A DNA stretch of 33,375 nt from Acidobacteriota bacterium (GTDB lineage Bacteria > Acidobacteriota > Thermoanaerobaculia > Multivoradales > Multivoraceae): the NCBI GenBank assembly GCA_003388555.1, contig QQVD01000035.1, positions 1 through 33,375 of the forward strand, read 5' to 3'. Shown here piece by piece: positions 1-7,850 of the stretch (the first letter of the stretch is position 1; each line of letters starts with the position of its first letter). Under the pieces are notes generated by a model, which was not told the DNA's origin, made no database searches, and saw nothing but the letters and a program-made list of their open reading frames with translations. Both the position numbers and the translations under genes were made by a program.

Positions 1-566
1 CTGACCCCTGACCCTGGCTTCGCGCGCGGTGGAGGGAAGAGATGGACTCGACCGTCCCTCGTCCCTTCCCCCCAACCCCTGACCCCCAACCAGGCCCTCT
101 CGGGTACGCGCCGGCAGTTCTTGGGGACGAGCCGACGGCGACGTCGGATCAACCGTTTGAATCGAGGGACGACACACTACGGTTTTCTGCATCGTCGACC
201 ATGGGATGCATGGCTGGGGCGCCATCTTGGCGCGCTCCGGGACCGTGCGCCATCGCGCAAGTCGTTGATCTGTAGGGCTTTCCGGCGCCACGCCAGATGC
301 GCAGAAACAGGCGTGTAGCTTGGCACGTCCGATGCAGCGTGAAGTGGGCAGTGGGAAGCCGGTGAAGAAAGACCGGTCAGCCTGCACCACGCACGGCTAG
401 GGAGCATCAGATCCGGCCTTCGGTTCAGTACCGACGGCCCAGCGCTCGAGAAAGGCTCCTGACGTCTGCGACCTTCCATGGTCGAGGGCCATGTGGCCCG
501 AGGCCGGGTGTGCGCCGCGAGGATGCGACGCGCGCTCTCCACTCATCTGAGGAGAGATTCGAGAAA
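1..566. other. Non-coding leader region upstream of the TonB receptor
   Basis: I see no convincing gene here. The open frames are short, overlap on both strands, lack a ribosome site and do not resemble any family I know. The first 100 bases hold imprecise repeats of a CCCTGACCCC-like string. A TTGAAT at 157-162 followed by TACGGT at 178-183 could be a poor promoter, but the 15-base spacing is short and I give it little weight. The stretch probably holds the promoter and a long 5' leader of the receptor gene. The real ribosome site of that gene, GGAGAG, is at 551-556. Confidence 0.5.
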
Positions 567-3500
567 ATGCAACGACTCAAGAAGTCAGCTGCGAGTACGG
601 CGGTGACCCTGCTGCTCTTCGCGGTGGTCGGCCTGCTGATCGCAGGCCCGGCCGTCGCCCAGGAGCAGTACGGCATCATCGACGGCACCGTCACCAGCGG
701 TGAGGGCGAGGCCCTCCCCGGCGTGACCGTCGAGGCCAAGGGCCCCGTCGGCACCGTGTCCGCCATCACCAACGCCCAGGGCGACTACCGGTTCCCGCGT
801 CTGCCCTCCGGCGTCTACACCCTGACCGCGACCCTCGACGGGTTCACCCCGGTGCAGGGCCAGGTTTCGCTGACCGTCGGCACCACCAAGCAGCTCGACT
901 TCGAGCTGCGCGACACGGCGGTCACCGAGACCATCACCGTCACCTCCGACCGGGTCCTCATCGACGTCACCTCGGCGTCGACGGCGACCAACCTGAGCCG
1001 CGAGCGCATCGACATCATCCCGCGTGGCCGTGACTTCACCGACGTCGTGTCCCAGGCGGCCGGCGCCCAGGACGAGTCCCAGGCCGGCGGCATCTCGATC
1101 GACGGCTCGAGTGGAGCGGAGAACCGCTTCATCATCGACGGCATCGACACCACTTCGCCGCAGGAAGGCATCTCCAGCGTTCCGCTGCGTGCCGACTTCA
1201 TCGAAGAGGTGCAGGTCAAGTCGGCCGGCTACGCCGCCGAGTTCGGCGGTTCCACCGGTGGCGTGATCAACGCCGTGACCAAGAGCGGCACCGCCGAGTG
1301 GCACGGTGGCATCAACGTCCAGTACGAGACCGACAGCCTCAACGGCGACGAGCGTCCGATCCTCGTCCGCAGCCTGCAGAACGACGCGCCGGAGTACATC
1401 CAGCCCAACACCGACAGCGAGGACCGGATCGACCCGGGCTTCTTCGTCGGCGGGCCGCTGTACCGCGACCGCTTGTTCATGTTCGCGGCCTACCAGCCGG
1501 GCGTGCGCGAGATCGAGCGCACGGTGACCTTCACCGACGGCACCACCAACACCTTCCCGCAGGACTTCCGGGTCGACTACGGTGCCTTCAACCTGACCGG
1601 CAACGCCGGCTCGAGCTTCCTCTACCGCGTGGCGGCGAACTTCTCGCCCTACGAGACCGAGCGCTCGCTGCCGACGCTGACCGGACGGACGTCGATCACC
1701 GACCCCGACGACTACCTGCGTGGCCGCAAGGGCGAGCGCAACACCTTCTCGGGCTCGATGGACTACATCCCGACCCCCGACTGGGTGTTCTCGGTCCGCG
1801 CCGGCCTCTACCACACCGACATCGAGGACACCGAGGTCAACTTCCCCGGCATCATCCACAACTTCTCGACCACCTCGACCGCGGCGGGCGTCGCCGCCCT
1901 GCCGGCCGAGTTCCAGCGCATCCCCGGCTTCTTCAGCGACGTGCTGATCGGTGACGCGACGGCTCGCGACGAGTACGAGCGCGAGTACATCGGTGCCGAC
2001 GGCACGTGGTACGCCGAGGCGAACGGTCAGCACTCGCTGAAGTTCGGCTATCAGACCGAGAACATCTCGAACGACGTGCAGAGCGGCTACAACGCCGACC
2101 GCATCCTCTACTACGCCGGTCGCAGCTACACCACCTCCACCGGTCAGTCGGTGAGCGGTCAGTACGGCTACTTCCGTCTGCTGAACATCTCCACCCTCGG
2201 CGCGGTCGAGAGCCGCAACGAGGCGATCTTCCTCCAGGACACCTGGGAAGTGGGGAACTTCAGCATCAACGCCGGTCTGCGCGCCGAGCACGAGCGCATC
2301 CCGAACTTCGGTGAGCGGGGCCCGTCCTCGCCGATCGAGTTCGACTACGACGACAAGCTCGCGCCGCGTCTCGGCTTCGTGTGGGACATCGGCGGTGAGG
2401 CCAAGTGGAAGGCGTATGCCTCCTACGGCAAGTACTACGACGTCATGAAGTACGAGCTGCCGCGTGGCTCCTTCGGGGGCGACAAGTGGGTCGACTACTT
2501 CTACACCTGGGACAACCCGAACTTCCTGCTCAACGACGCCGCGAGCTGCCGCACCGGCAGCAACACGATCGCCGAGCAGCCGGGCTGCCCCGCCGGTCAG
2601 CTGATCGAGGTGCTCGATCGTCGCTTCAACTCGGCCGAGGACCTCGACGCCACCGTCGATCCGAACCTCAAGCCGATGGAGCAGGACGAGTACCAGATCG
2701 GTGTCGACCACCAGCTGCGTCCCGACATCACCGTCGGAGCACGCTACGTGCGCAAGGAGCTGGTGCGGACGATCGAGGACGTCGGCATCCTGGTCCCGGG
2801 CGTCGGCGAGGTGTTCTTCATCGCCAACCCCGGTGAGGGCATCTCGCTCACCCTCAACGACCCGAACGTGCCGGCCTTCCCGAAGGCCACCCGTGAGTAC
2901 GACGGCCTCGAGCTGACCTTCAACAAGCGGCTCACCGACAAGTGGGCGCTGTGGGCCAATTACACCTACAGCCGCCTGTACGGCAACTACTCCGGCCTCG
3001 CCAGCTCGGACGAGGACGGCCGCCTGTCGCCCAACGTGAACCGGTTCTTCGATCACCTCGAGAACACCTTCGACCGCAACGGCAACGCCGTCGAGGGTCG
3101 CCTCGGCACCGATCGTCCGCACGTGCTGAAGACCCAGTTCATGTACCGGTTGCCCTGGGACATCACCCTCGGCGCCAACCAGTACATCGGCAGCGGCATC
3201 CCGACCTCCGAGGAGGCTCTGGTCGCCGGTGGCGTGCCGTTCTACCCGTACGGCCGCAACAACCTGGGCCGTACTCCGACGCTCACCCGCACCGATCTGT
3301 CGCTGTTCAAGGACTTCACCCTTGGCAAGCTCAACATGCAGCTCGGTCTCAACGTGATCAACCTCTTCGACGAGGACACGGTGACCCGGCGGATCAACGA
3401 GCGCACGGTGAGCAGCCTGCCGCTCACGACCCAGCAGTTCTTCGGTGGCGGCTGGGACTACGAGCAGCTGCTCGCGGCGAACCCGAACCTGACCAACTCG

Positions 3501-3569
3501 CTGTTCAACCAGCCTGATCAGTTCCAGGGTCCGCGCGTGGTCCGGCTCTCGGTGCGCCTGGCGTACTGA
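567..3569 (+). CDS. TonB-dependent outer-membrane receptor, Oar/CarboxypepD_reg type
   Basis: A 1000-residue outer-membrane beta-barrel transporter. The ATG at 567 is chosen because GGAGAG lies 10 bases upstream and a clean signal peptide follows (MQRLKK, hydrophobic core, cut near AVA-QEQ at residue 31). An in-frame start at 510 would put 19 charged residues before it. Residues about 37-115 form a carboxypeptidase-regulatory-like beta-sandwich (GTVTSGEGEALPGVTV, then GDYRFPRLPSGVYTL). Residues about 135-240 are the TonB plug, with FIIDGIDTTSP and a GGSTGGVINAVTKSG segment. The rest has the aromatic, alternating pattern of a 22-stranded barrel and ends in the aromatic residue expected for BAM recognition (SVRLAY). 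This architecture is abundant in Acidobacteriota. The substrate cannot be told from sequence. No SusD, TonB or ExbB gene is adjacent. A strong terminator follows, so the gene is probably monocistronic. Confidence 0.95.
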   Translation: MQRLKKSAASTAVTLLLFAVVGLLIAGPAVAQEQYGIIDGTVTSGEGEALPGVTVEAKGPVGTVSAITNAQGDYRFPRLPSGVYTLTATLDGFTPVQGQVSLTVGTTKQLDFELRDTAVTETITVTSDRVLIDVTSASTATNLSRERIDIIPRGRDFTDVVSQAAGAQDESQAGGISIDGSSGAENRFIIDGIDTTSPQEGISSVPLRADFIEEVQVKSAGYAAEFGGSTGGVINAVTKSGTAEWHGGINVQYETDSLNGDERPILVRSLQNDAPEYIQPNTDSEDRIDPGFFVGGPLYRDRLFMFAAYQPGVREIERTVTFTDGTTNTFPQDFRVDYGAFNLTGNAGSSFLYRVAANFSPYETERSLPTLTGRTSITDPDDYLRGRKGERNTFSGSMDYIPTPDWVFSVRAGLYHTDIEDTEVNFPGIIHNFSTTSTAAGVAALPAEFQRIPGFFSDVLIGDATARDEYEREYIGADGTWYAEANGQHSLKFGYQTENISNDVQSGYNADRILYYAGRSYTTSTGQSVSGQYGYFRLLNISTLGAVESRNEAIFLQDTWEVGNFSINAGLRAEHERIPNFGERGPSSPIEFDYDDKLAPRLGFVWDIGGEAKWKAYASYGKYYDVMKYELPRGSFGGDKWVDYFYTWDNPNFLLNDAASCRTGSNTIAEQPGCPAGQLIEVLDRRFNSAEDLDATVDPNLKPMEQDEYQIGVDHQLRPDITVGARYVRKELVRTIEDVGILVPGVGEVFFIANPGEGISLTLNDPNVPAFPKATREYDGLELTFNKRLTDKWALWANYTYSRLYGNYSGLASSDEDGRLSPNVNRFFDHLENTFDRNGNAVEGRLGTDRPHVLKTQFMYRLPWDITLGANQYIGSGIPTSEEALVAGGVPFYPYGRNNLGRTPTLTRTDLSLFKDFTLGKLNMQLGLNVINLFDEDTVTRRINERTVSSLPLTTQQFFGGGWDYEQLLAANPNLTNSLFNQPDQFQGPRVVRLSVRLAY

Positions 3570-3582
3570 GTCGCGAACCGGT

Positions 3583-3606
3583 GATCGACCGATCCGTCGG
3601 TCGATC
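3583..3606 (+). other. Perfect inverted repeat just after the receptor stop codon
   Basis: The arms GATCGACCGA (3583-3592) and TCGGTCGATC (3597-3606) are exact reverse complements around a 4-base loop, TCCG. It begins 13 bases after the stop codon and 10 bases before the intrinsic terminator. It may be an mRNA 3'-end stabiliser or a protein-binding palindrome. Without a T-tract it is not itself a terminator. Confidence 0.6.
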
Positions 3607-3616
3607 CCAAACGGAG

Positions 3617-3646
3617 AAGGGGGCCCTCGGGCCCCCTTTTCTTTTT
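3617..3646 (+). terminator. Intrinsic terminator of the receptor gene
   Basis: The arms AAGGGGGCCC (3617-3626) and GGGCCCCCTT (3629-3638) pair over 10 bp. The innermost pair must open to leave a tetraloop. A T-rich tract, TTTTCTTTTT (3637-3646), follows at once. This is the best-formed rho-independent terminator in the window and faces the receptor gene. Confidence 0.9.
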
Positions 3647-3921
3647 CTGCTCGACTCGAATGGTCGAGCCGTGCTCACTGCGGAGCGGGTGGCGAGCGAC
3701 CCACTGATGGCGACGCCGGCGACTCGCCCTCGAGGCAGTCGTCGACGAACAGCGCCTCGCCGGTGGATCCGCCTTCACCGGGCAACGCGGATTTCCCGCG
3801 CCAGGGCTCTGCGGCACAGCTTCGTCAGAGCCACAGAGGACGTTTGCGGCCCGAGGTGGGCCTTCTGCCGTTTGGGCCTGCTCGCGCTGGCGCCGCGAGC
3901 GCCAGGGCACGACCCGGCCGC
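3647..3921. other. Convergent intergenic region, no gene seen
   Basis: This lies between the receptor terminator and the stop of the leftward GNAT gene. I see no supported gene. A hairpin at 3887-3905 (CTGGCGC, 5-base loop, GCGCCAG) lies 16 bases beyond the GNAT stop codon and could help end the leftward transcript, but it has no T-tract on that strand. Confidence 0.4.
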
Positions 3922-4476
3922 TCAGCCGAGGCCGGTGACGTCGAAGCTCATGATGAGCATGTCGCGCGTCTTGCCGTCGCGGTCGATGACCCAGTCGGCG
4001 AGCAGCGCCTCGGCAGCGAAGCCGAGATCCTGGAACATCTTGCGGGCGCCCTGCTGCTCCCTGGCCATCTGGGCGACGATCTTGGTCAGGCCGAGGTCGC
4101 GCGCGATGTCGAAGGTCTCGCTGGCGAGCAGCGCCCCGAGACCGATGCGCCGCACCTCCGGCGAGACGATCACCCGGATCTCGCCGAGATGCCGCATCCA
4201 GTGCAGCTCGCGGCGGTTGAGGCTGCCGTAGCCGACCAGCTTGCCGTCGCGTCGCGCCAGGATCGTGTAGCGCTGGCCCTTGGACACGCTGTCCGCCCAG
4301 CGCTCGAGCGTCGGTCGATCGGTGATGTCGATGCGGAGGAACTGCAGGTCGCCTTCGGGGAGTGAACAGGCGAACTGGTGCACGTCGTCGATGTCCTCGG
4401 CGGTGAACACCGAGAGCTCGATCGACATCCCGTTTCGACTGATGCTGCGCGGGTACTTCTTGGAGAGGTCGAGCAT
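3922..4476 (-). CDS. GNAT-family N-acetyltransferase (paralogue 1)
   Basis: A 184-residue GNAT protein that should transfer an acyl group from acyl-CoA to an amine. The acceptor is unknown. The start ATG has AGGAGG 11 bases upstream (4488-4493). The central strand and helix (GEIRVIVSPEVRR, residues 98-110) lead into the acetyl-CoA loop RRIGLGA (109-115), which fits R/QxxGxG/A. The C-terminal part (KMFQDLGF, then ADWVIDRDG) fits the GNAT beta6-beta7 region. It shares WMRHLxEI (residues 93-100) and the ADW segment with the GNAT gene at 10436-11122, so the two are paralogues in one locus. It is the last gene of the leftward lipid-storage run, 146 bases after the phasin-like gene. Its role there is inferred only from position; it could modify the lysine-rich tails encoded beside it. 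Confidence 0.88.
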   Translation of the reverse strand: MLDLSKKYPRSISRNGMSIELSVFTAEDIDDVHQFACSLPEGDLQFLRIDITDRPTLERWADSVSKGQRYTILARRDGKLVGYGSLNRRELHWMRHLGEIRVIVSPEVRRIGLGALLASETFDIARDLGLTKIVAQMAREQQGARKMFQDLGFAAEALLADWVIDRDGKTRDMLIMSFDVTGLG

Positions 4477-4591
4477 CGGCTGGAGAACCTCCTGGGGTTC
4501 CGTGGTTGACGTGAGCGTATCGTCGCCGCGCCGCGCCGTGCAGGTCCCGATCGCGAGGCGGGCGACGCCGCCGCGGCCGGACTCTCGACGG

Positions 4592-4609
4592 GACGCCGGT
4601 CGCGGCGTC
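4592..4609 (-). terminator. Hairpin after the phasin-like gene
   Basis: The arms GACGCCG (4592-4598) and CGGCGTC (4603-4609) pair perfectly around GTCG. The hairpin starts 13 bases beyond the stop of the leftward phasin-like gene. No T-tract follows on the minus strand, so it may only be an attenuator or mRNA stabiliser before the GNAT gene. Confidence 0.35.
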
Positions 4610-4622
4610 GCGGTGAGGTTGG

Positions 4623-5087
4623 TCAGGTCTTCTTGCGGCTGGTCTTCTTGCGCGTCGAGCCCTTCTTGCGGGTCGAGCCCTTCTTGCCCGCCTTGGCGCC
4701 GGTCTTGGCGCCGGTCTTCGTCTTCTTCACCCCGCCCCCACTCTTCGCCGCCTCGGGCGCTGCGGAGTCCTCTCTGCCCGCCAGGCGCTCGAGCAGGTGA
4801 TCGAACTGTTTGAACGACTCGTCGACCGCGTTGCGGAACTGACGGCGCTGCTCGCTCGCCGCCTCGCGCCAGGCGTCGACGATCTCACGCGCCTCGTCGG
4901 GCACCCGGTCGCTGTCGACGAAGCGGTCGACGATCGACTGCTGCTGGTTCTGCAGCGCGCTGAGCGCCTGGAAGGTGTTGTCGAACAGACGCCGCTGGAC
5001 CTTGAGCATCTGCCTCTGACCCTCCAGCAACCTGCGCCCGAGCTCGTTGCGCATCGCATCGCCGGAGGAAGTGTCGCTTGGTGTCAT
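4623..5087 (-). CDS. Phasin-like helical protein with lysine-rich C-terminal tail
   Basis: A 154-residue protein. The ATG at 5087 has AAGGAG 6 bases upstream; the much longer open frame before it has no such support. Residues about 10-105 are highly helical, rich in Q, R, E and L with few prolines (GQRQMLKVQRRLFDN, ALQNQQQSIVDRF). This resembles phasins and other granule-coat proteins in character, though I cannot assign a named family. Residues 115-154 are a basic, disordered tail of short repeats (TGAKTGAKAGKKGSTRKK). Helical phasin plus basic tail is the layout of PhaF from Pseudomonas, which binds both storage granules and DNA. It is the next gene after the degenerate WS/DGAT, 67 bases away. 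Inference: a coat or tether protein of neutral-lipid granules. The alternative is an unrelated nucleoid-associated protein. Confidence 0.75.
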   Translation of the reverse strand: MTPSDTSSGDAMRNELGRRLLEGQRQMLKVQRRLFDNTFQALSALQNQQQSIVDRFVDSDRVPDEAREIVDAWREAASEQRRQFRNAVDESFKQFDHLLERLAGREDSAAPEAAKSGGGVKKTKTGAKTGAKAGKKGSTRKKGSTRKKTSRKKT

Positions 5088-5154
5088 CTCGTGCTCCTTG
5101 GTCGTCGAATGGGGGCGGTCGTCCGTCCGCGGTGACGCCGGCTCTGGTGTGCGC

Positions 5155-6690
5155 TCAGGCCGGGCGCCGGTTGCGGGAGGCCCGCCCGGTGGACGTCTCC
5201 GCCTCGCGTCGCGCGGCGGAGGGGCGGCGCCGACCGATATCGATCGGCTCGAGGTCGGGCACGCCCGCCGCGATGCGCAGGTCGGCCATGGCACGGTCGA
5301 TCTCGTCGCGCAGGGGGCCGATCTGCGGGAAGGCGAGATCGTCTGCCCGCAGACCGAAGCAGATCCTCTGGTTGTACGAGAGAGACGCCAGGCCGAGACC
5401 GTTCTCCCGCAGCATCGGATTCAGCGGGTGGATCTCGCGGATCTCGGCATCCTGGAGGCGCAGGGCGACCTGAGGTCCCGCGGTCTGGGTGTAGAAGAGG
5501 TTGCACAGCAGCGGGAACCTCGCCAACCGGGCGAGCTGCTTCACCGCCGGAGCCGGTCGCTCGGTCAGCACCTCGAGCAGGTCGCCGAGCGCGTGCGGGA
5601 CCCGCGCCGCGCGCAGGGTGCGCGTCTGGGTGCGCACCGCGCGGTACGTGTGGGCCAGGTCCTCGCCGTGCAGCGGTAGTGCCAATGGCAGGTAGGTCGT
5701 CGAGATCGTCGAGCCTTCGCCGAGCAGCTGCACCGGCATCGGGCAGAGCAGCCGCAGCCGACGCTCGCCGGCCCGTCCCGACGACGAGGCGACGACGAGC
5801 CGGCGAGCCAGCGCCGCGGTGACGATGGTCAGCCCGACGTCACCGATCGAGCCGCCGAGGGCGTGGCGGATGCCGCGCGCCTCGGCGTAGGAGAGCGTCA
5901 GGCGCGCGATGCGGTGCCTTCCGGAGCCGAGACGGTTGAAGGGCAGCCTCGGCACCGGCAGGCCGAGCTCGGGCTCGACGTCGAGCAGTGTGCGCACAGC
6001 GATGCGGTTCGACTCGCCGACCAGGCGCAACCAGTCGAAGCCGGAGAGTCCCGCCTCGAGGGCGGAGCGCAGCAGCTCGGAGGGCAGCGACCTGGGAGCC
6101 ACCTCGCCGGCCTCGATCTCCTCGCCGGTGGGCAGCGGCGTTCCCAACTCGTGCGCCGGTGCCGTCGCGACCGCGGCGCGCGCCGCCCGGCCACGCTCGT
6201 GCTCGTTGAGACGGCCCACCAGCAGGCTGAAGAGGTTCAGTCCGGAAGGCTCGTGCACGACCGCCCGGTGGGCCTTGAACAGCAGCGTCGTGGCCGCGCC
6301 GGGGTCTGCCGGCTGCAGGAGATGCAGCTCCCACAGCGGCCTCGAGCGGTCGAGATGCTCGCTCATCAGGCGCGCCGCGACCGACTCCACCGTCTCGTGC
6401 GGCGACAGCGCCTGCTCGAGCACATGATCCTCGGCGACGAAGTCACGGTCGTCGACGAGACTCGGGTGGAGCAGGCCGCCGGCCGCCGGACCGAGACGGC
6501 AGCGCAGGGCCGGGGTCGCGTCTCGCGACGAGATCACCTCCTGGATCGCCTCGCACAGCGGCTCGAGCTCGAGGCGCTGGTCGACGGAGCAGAGGAGGCC
6601 GACGTGCATCGCCGAGCGCGGCGATTCGAGGTAGAGGTAGATCGCCTCGTCACCGCGCAGGCGACGCCGCGGATGCGCCACCGGGCTCAC
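5155..6690 (-). CDS. WS/DGAT-family acyltransferase paralogue with degenerate active site
   Basis: A 511-residue member of the bifunctional wax ester synthase/acyl-CoA:diacylglycerol acyltransferase family. The start is a GTG at 6690 that overlaps the TGA of the upstream hydrolase gene (GTGA), with AGGAGG 4 bases upstream, so translation is probably coupled. Family marks: DEAIYLYLESPRSAMHVG near the N-terminus, RSRPLWELHLL (residues 116-126), and LASLSYNQRICFGL near the C-terminus. The catalytic HHxxxDG motif reads HRAVVHE (residues 141-147, bases 6250-6270). The second, catalytic histidine is arginine, aspartate is histidine and glycine is glutamate, while the flanking K, A, SG and L positions still align with the intact paralogue. 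The usual ND pair is GD. The C-terminus is an arginine-rich tail. It may be a non-catalytic partner or granule-surface scaffold, or have a changed reaction. The frame is fully open, so it is not an obvious pseudogene. Confidence 0.88.
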   Translation of the reverse strand: MSPVAHPRRRLRGDEAIYLYLESPRSAMHVGLLCSVDQRLELEPLCEAIQEVISSRDATPALRCRLGPAAGGLLHPSLVDDRDFVAEDHVLEQALSPHETVESVAARLMSEHLDRSRPLWELHLLQPADPGAATTLLFKAHRAVVHEPSGLNLFSLLVGRLNEHERGRAARAAVATAPAHELGTPLPTGEEIEAGEVAPRSLPSELLRSALEAGLSGFDWLRLVGESNRIAVRTLLDVEPELGLPVPRLPFNRLGSGRHRIARLTLSYAEARGIRHALGGSIGDVGLTIVTAALARRLVVASSSGRAGERRLRLLCPMPVQLLGEGSTISTTYLPLALPLHGEDLAHTYRAVRTQTRTLRAARVPHALGDLLEVLTERPAPAVKQLARLARFPLLCNLFYTQTAGPQVALRLQDAEIREIHPLNPMLRENGLGLASLSYNQRICFGLRADDLAFPQIGPLRDEIDRAMADLRIAAGVPDLEPIDIGRRRPSAARREAETSTGRASRNRRPA

Positions 6691-7505
6691 GCCGCCTCCT
6701 CGCGGCTGCGATCGAGGTCGTCGCGCTCGCCGCGCTCGGTGCGCGAGGCGGCGGCGAGGAACGCCGCGATGTGGCGGTAGGCCTGCGGGTTGAAGGCGAG
6801 GCCGCAGTGGGTGCCGAGCACCTCCCGGTTCCGGCTCGCGTCCGGCAGCCGGGTGAAGCGCCAGTCGACGACGCCGTCGGTGCGCGTGTAGATGGCCAGG
6901 TCGGGCACATCGTCCGGGAAGGCGCCGCTGCGCAGCGCCCTGACGAACGAGCACGAGCAGTAGCCGGTGTAGCAGTCCGGGTCCGCCGGCCCGTCGTCCT
7001 GCATCACCTGGATCTGCCGACGCACCCGCTCACCGGCGCGCAGCGTGGCGGGATGGGAGCGCAGGCCGCGGAGAGGGGAGCCGAGGGTGCAGACGCTGGC
7101 GATCGGTCCGGGCCTCCTGGTGGCAACGCCGCGCGCCAGCACGCCGCCCAGGCTGTGACCGATGAGGTGCACACGCTGGCCGCACTCCAGCGCGGCGCGA
7201 TCGATCGTCTGATCGAGCCTGTCGGCGAGGCGGTCGAGGCAGTCCGCGTTGCGGCCGATGCCGGAGGCATACGGGCGATAGCCTGCCCTGCGCAGCCACT
7301 GGCGTAGATCGGCCAGGTAGGGGTCGGAACCCAAGAAGCCGGGAATCACCACCACCGGCTCGCCACGGCCTCGTGGCAGGCCGAGCCCCCAGAAGGTCGG
7401 CGACCAGCGCAGCGCGGACCACTCGATCAGCGCCAGGGGCTCCCGCCAGAGCGGTACTCGCGCCGGTAGCCGGTCGCGCAGGTCGGGGGCGTTGAACTGC
7501 CTCAT
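6687..7505 (-). CDS. Alpha/beta-hydrolase, lipase-like (paralogue 1)
   Basis: A 272-residue serine hydrolase. The ATG at 7505 sits just after an AGGAG. The oxyanion-side segment VVVIPGFLGSD is at residues 51-61, the nucleophile elbow GHSLGG at 116-121 (Ser118), the acid in IYTRTDGVVDW (Asp210) and the catalytic histidine in GTHCGLAFNP (His233). The triad is complete. There is no signal peptide, so it is probably cytoplasmic or granule-bound. Its closest visible relative is the hydrolase at 11206-12030, which shares the TRTDGVV and HCGLxxNP blocks. It overlaps the next gene, a WS/DGAT, by 4 bases. Inference: an ester hydrolase or lipase that mobilises or remodels stored neutral lipid. Its substrate is not established. 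Confidence 0.88.
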   Translation of the reverse strand: MRQFNAPDLRDRLPARVPLWREPLALIEWSALRWSPTFWGLGLPRGRGEPVVVIPGFLGSDPYLADLRQWLRRAGYRPYASGIGRNADCLDRLADRLDQTIDRAALECGQRVHLIGHSLGGVLARGVATRRPGPIASVCTLGSPLRGLRSHPATLRAGERVRRQIQVMQDDGPADPDCYTGYCSCSFVRALRSGAFPDDVPDLAIYTRTDGVVDWRFTRLPDASRNREVLGTHCGLAFNPQAYRHIAAFLAAASRTERGERDDLDRSREEAA

Positions 7506-7556
7506 GGGTCTCCTGGCGTCGGCGGCCCGATGCAAAGCGGCGGGCCGGTCGCCGTA

Positions 7557-7850
7557 TCAGCTCTCGTCGCCACCCTTGCTGGACTTCTTCTTGCTCGCGC
7601 CGCTCGACTTGGCGCCGGCGGTGCGGCCGGTGGCGACCGAGGTGAGCCCGCCGAACAGGTCCTGCCAGTTCTTCATCGCACCGGGGATCCATGTGCGCAT
7701 GAGGTTCTCGGGGTCCATCCGGTCGAGGTTCTTGCGCACCCTGTCGGCTACCAGCAGCATCACCTGCTGCTGCATCGGCTCGACGTCGGGGAGGCCGAGG
7801 AAGGCCCTCGCTTCCTGTGGCGTGCACTCGATGTCTATGTTGAGCTTCAT
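7557..7850 (-). CDS. DUF6489-like small protein with basic tail
   Basis: A 97-residue protein. The N-terminus MKLNIDIECTPQEARAFLGL and the PDVEPMQQQ segment match what I know of the DUF6489 family, whose function is not known. Residues 26-70 are amphipathic helices (RKNLDRMDPENLMRTW, NWQDLFGG). The last 20 residues form a serine/lysine tail (SSGASKKKSSKG), so it joins the group of basic-tailed proteins in this locus. Its ATG overlaps the stop of the HAD gene (ATGA, 7847-7850), which indicates translational coupling. An AAGGAG lies 12 bases upstream, rather far. The small helical build and position between lipid enzymes fit a granule-surface or adaptor protein, but that is inference. Family assignment is from memory. 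Confidence 0.78.
   Translation of the reverse strand: MKLNIDIECTPQEARAFLGLPDVEPMQQQVMLLVADRVRKNLDRMDPENLMRTWIPGAMKNWQDLFGGLTSVATGRTAGAKSSGASKKKSSKGGDES

Noticed and set aside
585-3122. 845-codon open frame antisense to the TonB receptor
   Set aside because: It is a shadow created by GC-rich third positions. Its composition is Val/Gly/Arg/Asp-rich with no fold or ribosome site, while the sense frame is a clear family member.
3763-4365. Rightward 200-codon frame over the GNAT gene
   Set aside because: It is a shadow of the leftward GNAT gene, which has an AGGAGG and conserved motifs.
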